Shown one piece after another: positions 5,220-9,390 of a stretch of 21,953 nt of DNA. Position numbers and translations under genes: made by a program. A model generated the notes under the pieces. It was not told the origin of the DNA. It worked only from the letters and a program-made list of their open reading frames with translations, and did no database searches. This DNA is from a virus: IMG/VR virus record IMGVR_UViG_3300005613_000455, positions 1 through 21,953 of that record; one strand, 5' to 3'. Position 1 is the first letter of the stretch; every line of letters starts with the position of its first letter.

Positions 5220-5238
5220 AACATATGACTAGTATGTT
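5220..5238. promoter_or_regulatory. Dyad AACATA-N7-TATGTT
   Basis: Perfect 6-bp arms (5220-5225, 5233-5238) surround TGACTAG. It is a possible protein-binding site in the control region; only symmetry supports it. Confidence 0.3.
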
Positions 5239-5365
5239 CTACACATGATTGAATGTAATTATATATTGCAAAAAGTCAATGGTATGATATCTATTTAAGG
5301 GTAAAAATACTGTACTAAACACTGTGGTTTGGTACACAAAACTTTATGTTTTGGTTCATGAGAAC

Positions 5366-5410
5366 GGTAGCCCAGGGTAGATACATCTTGTGTTCTTTCC
5401 CTGGGCTATC
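5366..5410 (+). ncRNA. 12-bp stem-loop, possible structured RNA element
   Basis: GGTAGCCCAGGG (5366-5377) pairs with CCCTGGGCTATC (5399-5410) around a 21-nt loop. The single non-Watson-Crick pair is a G-U wobble in plus-strand RNA but an A-C mismatch in minus-strand RNA, which weakly favours function on the plus strand. No T-run follows and no good promoter was found. It lies 73 bp past the stop of the acidic-protein gene. Confidence 0.35.
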
Positions 5411-5482
5411 GCAAACATTACTTCATATCCATCGTAAAAGCTACTTTACAAGGCCGTAGAACCCCTAATTTTCGCTTTTCAA

Positions 5483-5695
5483 CTAATTATCGTCCTCTTC
5501 CTCATTCTCAGACTCTTCGTCCCCAGAATCTTCGTTTTCAGAATCTTCGTCATCCCAATCAGTGTCGTCTTCGCTTACGTTGATTCGTAAATCTTCAATT
5601 ACATTACCGTCTTCGTCCTCAATCACAAGTTTACTCTCTTCAATTAAGTCTTCTAACGCTTGTTTTACTATGTCTTTAATGGATTTATCTGCCAT
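5483..5695 (-). CDS. Highly acidic small protein, possible DNA mimic
   Basis: This 70-residue protein has 32 Asp/Glu and only 5 Lys/Arg, with none of the basic residues after position 37. Residues 1-25 look like an amphipathic helix (DIVKQALEDLIEES), 26-40 a short beta hairpin (VIEDEDGNVIEDLRINV), and 42-70 a disordered acid tail. Similar composition is seen in DNA-mimic inhibitors and in acidic tails of DNA-binding partners, but no family is recognised. Translation starts at ATG 5695 after a strong CAGGAGGG site, and that site is the 3' arm of a perfect hairpin (5699-5735), so expression is probably controlled at initiation. It follows Hsp20 in the same direction. Confidence 0.8.
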   Translation of the reverse strand: MADKSIKDIVKQALEDLIEESKLVIEDEDGNVIEDLRINVSEDDTDWDDEDSENEDSGDEESENEEEDDN

Positions 5696-5698
5696 ATT

Positions 5699-5735
5699 CC
5701 CTCCTGTTGTTGAACTGTTTCATACACCAGGAGGG
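5699..5735 (-). promoter_or_regulatory. Hairpin that hides the ribosome binding site of the acidic-protein gene
   Basis: In minus-strand RNA CCCUCCUG (from 5728-5735) pairs perfectly over 8 bp with CAGGAGGG (5699-5706), the Shine-Dalgarno sequence, across a 21-nt loop; the AUG follows 3 nt later. This is the geometry of an RNA switch (thermometer, protein-displaced or translation-coupled). On the plus strand the stem is followed by TATGTTTTTT, so a plus-strand terminator role is an alternative. Confidence 0.6.
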
Positions 5736-5759
5736 TATGTTTTTTAAATAGAGCTACAA

Positions 5760-5807
5760 TTATTTTTTATTAATGAATTCAAGCTCTTCTTTTGTGTAGG
5801 GCCACAT
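5760..5807 (-). CDS. Possible 15-residue micro-ORF after Hsp20
   Basis: ATG at 5807, 2 nt after the Hsp20 stop, opens MWPYTKEELEFINKK and then TAA. There is no Shine-Dalgarno site, so translation would depend on coupling to Hsp20. Its end lies 24 nt before the ribosome-binding-site hairpin of the acidic-protein gene, so ribosome passage could influence that hairpin. The sequence looks like an amphipathic peptide; the support is only position and composition. Confidence 0.3.
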   Translation of the reverse strand: MWPYTKEELEFINKK

Positions 5808-5809
5808 GA

Positions 5810-6232
5810 TTATTTTACTTTGATTTCTTGAGCTTTTATGTCTTCTGGTTCATTAACCCCTAATTTAATCGTTAATACACCATCTTCCATTTTCGCTTCG
5901 TCTACCAAAACATCGTTGCGTAATGAAAATTGTTTAAAAAATTTTCTGGCAGCTAAGCCCTTTTCAATGTATTCCTTTTCCTGATCATCGACTTGACCAG
6001 CAACCGTTAATACACCGTCTTTGTACTCCACTTTGATGTTTTTCTTATTGAAACCAGCAAGACCGAGTTCAATTCCGTATTCTCCTTTACCGTATTTGAC
6101 TACGTTGTAAAAAGGGAATGATTGCACTTTGGATAGATTCATGAACATTTCGTCAAACGAATCACCAAACAATGCAGTGGATTTGTTCCACATGTCTTTT
6201 TGGATTTTACTAATTATATCTAAACCTGTCAT
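5810..6232 (-). CDS. hsp20: Small heat shock protein, Hsp20/IbpA family
   Basis: This 140-residue protein is a class-A type small heat shock protein, an ATP-independent holdase that binds unfolding proteins. After a short N-terminal arm, residues 39-130 form the alpha-crystallin domain: FPFYNVVKYGKGEYGIELGL, AGFNKKNIKVEYKDGVLTV, then YIEKGLAARKFFKQFSL and the signature GVLTIKLG. The C-terminus ends with an I-K-V tripeptide, the I-x-I/V oligomerisation motif. Marine phages, notably cyanophages, often carry Hsp20, probably to protect virion assembly or host proteins. The ATG at 6232 has an ideal AAGGAGG site. The 106-aa gene lies upstream and the acidic-protein gene downstream, all in one direction. 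Confidence 0.92.
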   Translation of the reverse strand: MTGLDIISKIQKDMWNKSTALFGDSFDEMFMNLSKVQSFPFYNVVKYGKGEYGIELGLAGFNKKNIKVEYKDGVLTVAGQVDDQEKEYIEKGLAARKFFKQFSLRNDVLVDEAKMEDGVLTIKLGVNEPEDIKAQEIKVK

Positions 6233-6303
6233 ATAAACCTCCTTAGTTATTGTTAAGCAAGATTAGTGGGCCACCCAATTGTGCACCCGCAATAGAATAT
6301 AAT

Positions 6304-6624
6304 CTATTTTTTTCTTTTTTCAAGATCAGCCCAATATTTAAATATTAATTTAGACTGTTTATCACTAAATTTAACAGCTCGTTCTTTCATTAATTTTTCA
6401 TATTTACGTCTGACAAAAAGACCTGTGAAACCAGCTAGGTGACATACATCATCAAAGTCCCTACCCCCATATAAAAACCAACGATGCGCTTTGGATTTTA
6501 ATACGGAAGTGACCTTACTTTCATTTTGACATAAGGCATCGATGAACGCCAAGGATAATACGGCGCGCCATAGTTTTCTCTCTGGCGAAATGATTTCGCT
6601 CTCGTCTAGCTCCAGTTTAAACAC
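6304..6624 (-). CDS. Conserved phage protein of unknown function (PERKLW...DFDDVCHLAG family)
   Basis: The 106-residue protein contains PERKLWRAVLSLAFIDA (14-30), a Trp-containing helix (AHRWFLYGGRDFDDVCHLAG, about 46-65) and a VRRKYEKL helix. As I remember it, the pattern W.AVL...I.DA, then W....DF..VC.LAG....V recurs in small proteins of alphaproteobacterial phages with no known role; helical and basic at the end, it may bind DNA. The start is GTG at 6624. No Shine-Dalgarno site is present; instead a TTGATT-N16-TATTTC promoter ends exactly 7 nt before the GTG, so a leaderless mRNA is predicted. It is followed by Hsp20. Confidence 0.75.
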   Translation of the reverse strand: MFKLELDESEIISPERKLWRAVLSLAFIDALCQNESKVTSVLKSKAHRWFLYGGRDFDDVCHLAGFTGLFVRRKYEKLMKERAVKFSDKQSKLIFKYWADLEKRKK

Positions 6625-6631
6625 ATAAAAA

Positions 6632-6659
6632 GAAATAACAGAAAACGGTGCCTAATCAA
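6632..6659 (-). promoter_or_regulatory. Leaderless-type promoter for the 106-aa gene
   Basis: On the minus strand TTGATT (6654-6659), a 16-bp spacer and TATTTC (6632-6637) preceded by TG-T (extended -10). Seven nt separate the -10 from the GTG at 6624. The -35 overlaps the 3' arm of the terminator-like hairpin at 6647-6710. Confidence 0.5.
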
Positions 6660-6710
6660 GGGATATAAAGGGGAAGCACGAATCAAAAAATGATACGTCG
6701 ATTAAGCACC
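6647..6710 (-). terminator. Terminator-like hairpin ending the 8403-6743 operon
   Basis: Minus-strand GGTGCTTAATC (6700-6710) pairs with GATTAGGCACC (6647-6657): 11 bp including one U-G wobble that exists only in minus-strand RNA. The 42-nt loop contains a small inner hairpin (6679-6697). U-rich sequence (GTTTTCTGTTATTTCTTTTT) follows. It starts 33 nt after the stop at 6743. Confidence 0.55.
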
Positions 6711-6717
6711 AATTAGA

Positions 6718-6746
6718 CAAATAGTGGTTTATCCAACCCCTGTCAA
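6718..6746 (-). promoter_or_regulatory. Candidate TTGACA promoter overlapping a stop codon
   Basis: A perfect TTGACA (6741-6746) lies 17 bp from a weak TATTTG (6718-6723) on the minus strand. It overlaps the stop codon of the ribbon-helix-helix gene. If active, transcripts would begin near 6711, just before the hairpin 6647-6710, which would then work as an attenuator. Confidence 0.35.
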
Positions 6747-6964
6747 GATCGTTTTCTTCTTTTTGCTGTAACTTTTTTTGATTTAATGTTCTTTCGCTTC
6801 CAGGTCATTACGCTGATATTCTCTTGTTTTGCTTGTTTTACAATAGCTTGATCAACCAGTTTTTCGACGTAACTCGCAGGACCCATGTAGTCCCCGCACA
6901 AAACAAGTAATGCTTCATGCGTAGGTTTTCGAATAGCAATACTTTTCCATCGTGAAATATCCAT
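6743..6964 (-). CDS. Ribbon-helix-helix-like small DNA-binding protein
   Basis: Residues 5-50 of this 73-residue protein read as a short basic strand (RWKSIAIRKPTH), then helix 1 (EALLVLCGDY) and helix 2 beginning at a small-residue turn (GPASYVEKLVDQAIVKQAKQ), the usual order in ribbon-helix-helix repressors that dimerise and place the strand in the DNA major groove. The C-terminal 20 residues are almost all Lys/Arg (KRKNIKSKKVTAKRRKR). It is the best candidate in the window for an operator-binding regulator, perhaps acting on the perfect inverted repeat at 17731-17762 or the dyads at 4935-5238. SD AAGGA lies in the end of the preceding gene, 2 nt before. Confidence 0.6.
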   Translation of the reverse strand: MDISRWKSIAIRKPTHEALLVLCGDYMGPASYVEKLVDQAIVKQAKQENISVMTWKRKNIKSKKVTAKRRKRS

Positions 6965-6966
6965 AC

Positions 6967-7245
6967 TTAGTCCTTGTTCTCCATAAATAAATCACCGTTG
7001 CCTTCCACACAAAGTTCAATCAGTTTTGCAATTTTCTGACCTGACCAACCTTTGGATAATTTATAATTTAAAAAACCAAAAAATTTAATGAATCTTTTTT
7101 TGGGTAAATATGGTTTGATAGAGTGTGCTGCATCCACATCCTCCATGGTAAATTTATTACTTGTTCGTGAGTTTAACATGTTTGGTTTTACCCCTTTTGT
7201 TTTTATAAATAATTGTAATACCTGTAGAGTCGATATAATACCCAT
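6967..7245 (-). CDS. Hypothetical phage protein, 92 aa
   Basis: This protein is not recognised. It is basic, and the middle (PYLPKKRFIKFFGFLNYKLS) is rich in Phe, Lys and Pro, followed by GWSGQKIAKLIELCVEGNG, a helix that could be a DNA- or protein-contacting module. The ATG at 7245 is preceded closely by GAGGTAG; an internal ATG after residue 22 with AAAAGGGG upstream is an alternative start. It is the fourth gene in the 8403-6743 operon and lies 2 nt before the ribbon-helix-helix gene. Confidence 0.6.
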   Translation of the reverse strand: MGIISTLQVLQLFIKTKGVKPNMLNSRTSNKFTMEDVDAAHSIKPYLPKKRFIKFFGFLNYKLSKGWSGQKIAKLIELCVEGNGDLFMENKD

Positions 7246-7260
7246 CTACCTCATAACCTT

Positions 7261-7635
7261 TTATACTACGGTGTCGTACCATCGGTCCCTCATAATTTCT
7301 GCAAGTTTCTGATCAGGTGTAGTTGCTTCCATTAATTTTGCAGCCAACCGATCTGTCTTTTGCTTTTCTAAGATTTGTTTGAAAAAATCACCGTCCGTAA
7401 ATTGTATTGTGCACGGCCTATCTGCACTAGCACGAATACGAATCGGACTGATACGTCTTTTTTCCATAAATTTTTCTTTTAACTCTGGATACGTTTGTAC
7501 GTACTCACTTAAGAGATCTTTACCAAAATTAAAATAATCTTGAATAGCGATGTCCCACATATCAATAACATCTTTGGTGTCCTGGATACGTATCAACAAC
7601 GTTTTCATTTTAGTGTTTGGTTTGTGGTCGCTCAT
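7261..7635 (-). CDS. Hypothetical phage protein, 124 aa
   Basis: This protein is not recognised. The start ATG at 7635 was chosen over the ATG 18 nt upstream because AAAGGA lies 9 nt before it and nothing suitable precedes the other. The body is helical with alternating charge (TKDVIDMWDIAIQDYFNFGK, then LKEKFMEKRR), a short beta-like part (SPIRIRASADRPCTIQFTDG) and a C-terminal helix (LAEIMRDRWYD). The overlap with the preceding coiled-coil gene is 26 bp. Confidence 0.65.
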   Translation of the reverse strand: MSDHKPNTKMKTLLIRIQDTKDVIDMWDIAIQDYFNFGKDLLSEYVQTYPELKEKFMEKRRISPIRIRASADRPCTIQFTDGDFFKQILEKQKTDRLAAKLMEATTPDQKLAEIMRDRWYDTVV

Positions 7636-7831
7636 AGCTTTGCATCCTTTCATCTAATTGTTTTACGATCAGAGTAAGTTTGGAATTATCTTCTCGTAAC
7701 TCTATTATTTTTCTTGCCATCGCTTGTGTTAGATTCTGTAATTCCTCTAACCAATCTACTAGCTGTACCACCGATTGAGTACTCATCTTGTTATCAACCT
7801 TAGGTATTTTTTTCATTTTGACTGTTTTCAT
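7610..7831 (-). CDS. Small coiled-coil protein, 73 aa
   Basis: Residues 17-65 form a continuous heptad-like helix (VVQLVDWLEELQNLTQAMA, then ELREDNSKLTLIVKQLDERM), so a dimeric coiled coil is likely. The N-terminus is Lys-rich. No family is recognised. The ATG at 7831 has an AAGGAG site and overlaps the stop of the 191-aa gene by 4 bp (ATGA). Its own 3' end overlaps the next start. Confidence 0.7.
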   Translation of the reverse strand: MKTVKMKKIPKVDNKMSTQSVVQLVDWLEELQNLTQAMARKIIELREDNSKLTLIVKQLDERMQSYERPQTKH

Positions 7832-8403
7832 TTTTCTCCTTTATTGGTTTTGATCTTACTGATCATATTTAAGTTGTATGGCACTACACCATCAAACTTA
7901 TAATATTTGTCCTCAAATTTATGTTCTTTGATTACAAATTCTATTGTAGCTTTATCGCCAATTTTTCTAAAATTCCAAACTGCTTTTGCAGTTCCAAAAT
8001 ATTTAAATCGATTACCTTGTTCATCTTTTAAATACACCACTCGTGAAGGTCCCCATTCCGTTTGAATGTCATAGGTTAATGTACACTCTAATTCACAAAC
8101 TATTTTTTCATTCACAGAGCCAACAAATTGTCTGGATACACACTGAGCTGCATCTTTTGCATAATTTAATTTTGCAATGTATGCATAGTGATCCTCTACG
8201 TGTTGATCCTGCTGCGGCTTCCACTCACCCATTTTTTTTCTGTACCAAATATCAAGTGGAACTTCAAAACCAATAATGTTTTTTGCTTTTATTAAAGCAA
8301 CATCTAAATCGGTTGAAAGATTTTGAATATATTCCATGCCGTTATTTAAAATATAATAAATATCATCAGCGCCTTTAGATACATGGTAATAACTTGTTTT
8401 CAT
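7828..8403 (-). CDS. Hypothetical phage protein, 191 aa, leaderless
   Basis: This protein is not recognised. Residues 1-90 mix helices with many Tyr (SYYHVSKGADDIYYILNNG). The second half is beta-rich: ECTLTYDIQTEW, RVVYLKDEQGNRFKYFGT, then GDKATIEFVIKEHKFEDKYY, which resembles a small beta-barrel such as an OB-like fold, though no conserved signature confirms it. It begins the operon that ends with the ribbon-helix-helix gene. There is no Shine-Dalgarno site: TTGACA-N16-TATCTA ends exactly 7 nt before the ATG at 8403, so the mRNA should start at or next to the start codon. Confidence 0.7.
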   Translation of the reverse strand: MKTSYYHVSKGADDIYYILNNGMEYIQNLSTDLDVALIKAKNIIGFEVPLDIWYRKKMGEWKPQQDQHVEDHYAYIAKLNYAKDAAQCVSRQFVGSVNEKIVCELECTLTYDIQTEWGPSRVVYLKDEQGNRFKYFGTAKAVWNFRKIGDKATIEFVIKEHKFEDKYYKFDGVVPYNLNMISKIKTNKGEK

Positions 8404-8410
8404 ATTAGTA

Positions 8411-8438
8411 TAGATAAGATAAGATAGGAAAATGTCAA
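8411..8438 (-). promoter_or_regulatory. TTGACA-N16-TATCTA leaderless promoter
   Basis: On the minus strand TTGACA (8433-8438), a 16-bp spacer and TATCTA (8411-8416) within a GATAA tandem repeat (8412-8427). Seven nt separate the -10 from the ATG at 8403. The opposite strand carries the start of the 8476 gene, so this 72-bp gap is a divergent control region. Confidence 0.6.
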
Positions 8439-8460
8439 GGTATATTTATGATTCATTTAA

Positions 8461-8469
8461 TGGTAGCAT
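8461..8469 (+). promoter_or_regulatory. Extended -10, leaderless promoter for 8476
   Basis: TG-G-TAGCAT (TG 8461-8462, -10 at 8464-8469) lies 6 nt before the ATG at 8476. The gene has no Shine-Dalgarno site. No good -35 is seen, as is common with extended -10 promoters. This is the weakest of the five leaderless candidates. Confidence 0.35.
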
Positions 8470-8475
8470 GAACAC

Positions 8476-8706
8476 ATGAAATTATTTGCTTTATTCGGTT
8501 TAATCTGTTTCCTTGATAATAATCAATGGGGAGAATCCTGTGTTAATTTTTGGGAGGATCCTGTAGTTCATTATAGATCATTAGAAGCATGCGATGCAGC
8601 AGGTAAACGAAAAGGGCTTGAATTACGCGCTTATTTTGATAAAAATGGTCTTAAAATTACACAAGGGGAGCTTTGGTGCATTGAGTCAAAACAGAGAGAG
8701 TCTTGA
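8476..8706 (+). CDS. Hypothetical small Cys-containing protein, 76 aa
   Basis: This protein is not recognised. The N-terminus MKLFALFGLICFLD is hydrophobic but short, perhaps a weak signal sequence. Cys22, Cys39 and Cys68 occur in contexts (WGESCVNFW, SLEACDAAGKRKG, ELWCIES) that suggest a small disulfide-bonded export domain, because that pattern of Cys with Trp and an ITxGELWCIES-like end is typical of secreted microproteins. There is no Shine-Dalgarno site; an extended -10 lies 6 nt before the ATG. It is the first of three plus-strand genes. Confidence 0.6.
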   Translation: MKLFALFGLICFLDNNQWGESCVNFWEDPVVHYRSLEACDAAGKRKGLELRAYFDKNGLKITQGELWCIESKQRES

Positions 8707-8730
8707 TTATTTGCTTATCTTTGCTATATA
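8703..8730 (+). promoter_or_regulatory. TTGATT-N16-TATATA leaderless promoter
   Basis: TTGATT (8703-8708), a 16-bp spacer and TATATA (8725-8730), 6 nt before the ATG at 8737. A perfect TATAAT at 8727-8732 (spacer 18) is an alternative -10. Because the -10 overlaps the ATG at 8731, translation from that upstream ATG is unlikely. Confidence 0.55.
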
Positions 8731-8736
8731 ATGTCT

Positions 8737-8979
8737 ATGAAAACGTTTAAATGCCATGTTAGATATCTCGGTGTCTATCACAAGGGTACAGTCCCAGCAG
8801 AAACCGAAGATGAAGCCTGGACACGTTTTCTTAACTTGATAAAGTCTGGTCAAACGCAGACCTTTAAAGAAGATGCGTATCGAAAAGATCGACTTTATCT
8901 GTTTATAGAGGAGGTTGATAATGATGTCACCGTCTCAGTTAGTGGCGAGAAAAATGCGCTTAGAAGCAAAGTGGAATGA
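8737..8979 (+). CDS. Hypothetical small phage protein, 80 aa
   Basis: The protein starts MKTFKCHVRYLGVYHKGTV, followed by AETEDEAWTRFLNLIKS: a strand-strand-helix pattern (KCHVRYL..YHKGTV..A.TEDEAW..F) resembling small conserved marine phage proteins, with no function known to me. The second ATG (8737) was chosen over 8731 because the promoter's -10 overlaps the latter and no Shine-Dalgarno site exists for either. The last 20 codons overlap the next gene in another frame. Confidence 0.65.
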   Translation: MKTFKCHVRYLGVYHKGTVPAETEDEAWTRFLNLIKSGQTQTFKEDAYRKDRLYLFIEEVDNDVTVSVSGEKNALRSKVE

Positions 8980-9127
8980 ACTTTGGTTTGAAAACGAATA
9001 CGTTACAACTGAAATGAACGAAATCGGCCAAGAAGTGAAGAGAATCGTAAGAACTCTTCAATTGGAAGATCAAGTTCGACAACGCCTTGATGCAAATCAT
9101 TTAGAGAATCATTTGTTTGCATCGTAA
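8921..9127 (+). CDS. Hypothetical small helical protein, 68 aa
   Basis: This protein is not recognised. It is almost entirely charged helix (RKMRLEAKWNELWFENEYVT, then EIGQEVKRIVRTLQLEDQVR), suggesting a short coiled-coil dimer. The start is ATG 8921 (or 8924), 6-9 nt after GAGGAGG; the TTG at 8915 is too close to that site. It overlaps the end of the upstream gene by 59 bp. The minus-strand frame opposite it is a shadow. Confidence 0.65.
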   Translation: MMSPSQLVARKMRLEAKWNELWFENEYVTTEMNEIGQEVKRIVRTLQLEDQVRQRLDANHLENHLFAS

Positions 9128-9186
9128 GTAAACAAGGCAACTCACCGTAAAAGTGTTTTTCCTTTAAGGATATCTTTTGCTCTAAA

Positions 9187-9390
9187 TTATTCTTCCGTAC
9201 CCATTCTAGCAAAAAAATTCATGTCAACACTTTCGTACTTAACGCTACCGTTAATGTATTGCATGACTTCTTTTTTACAGAGTTCACATAACATAATGTT
9301 GGAGGACTGACTGATTCTTTTTAAAATATGAAAATGAGTATACTCATTACACTTGGGGCAAATACCTAAATTAAAATTTTTATTTTTCAT
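9187..9390 (-). CDS. Zinc-ribbon-like small protein, 67 aa
   Basis: Two CxxC knuckles (CPKC at 11-14 and CELC at 35-38), with aromatic and His residues between them (EYTHFHILKRI), fit a small zinc ribbon. The start overlaps the stop of the polymerase gene by 11 bp, so it is translationally coupled and ends the replication operon. No function can be assigned; possibilities are a transcription- or replication-factor accessory. The convergent plus-strand gene ends at 9127, and no strong terminator was found between (9128-9186). Confidence 0.7.
   Translation of the reverse strand: MKNKNFNLGICPKCNEYTHFHILKRISQSSNIMLCELCKKEVMQYINGSVKYESVDMNFFARMGTEE

Larger units (their letters stand above)
4874..5482. 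other. Non-coding region, about 600 bp, rich in repeats and dyads
   Basis: No convincing gene is found on either strand; the plus-strand frame at 4968-5177 mostly translates the repeats. The region holds a dyad at 4935-4955, the GTACACTA array at 4979-5069, a long stem at 5160-5204, a dyad at 5220-5238 and a 12-bp stem at 5366-5410. It lies between the end of the acidic-protein gene and the start of the Zn microprotein operon, so it should contain that operon's promoter. A replication origin or a repressor control region is a reasonable inference. Confidence 0.6.

Noticed and set aside
5340-5480. Possible tRNA-like fold around the 5366-5410 stem
   Set aside because: No acceptor stem, anticodon arm or T-loop sequence can be assembled around the stem.
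6680-6717. Nine-codon frame after the TTGACA promoter, starting TTG or GTG
   Set aside because: Too short, inside a hairpin-rich leader and unsupported by any ribosome binding site; kept only as a possible attenuator peptide.
9128-9186. Terminator between the convergent genes at 9127 and 9187
   Set aside because: Only stems of 3-5 bp with tiny loops were found, without a convincing U-run, so none is listed.
9003-9212. Minus-strand frame opposite the third plus-strand gene
   Set aside because: It is antisense to the 8921-9127 gene, which has a strong GAGGAGG site; the frame looks like a shadow.
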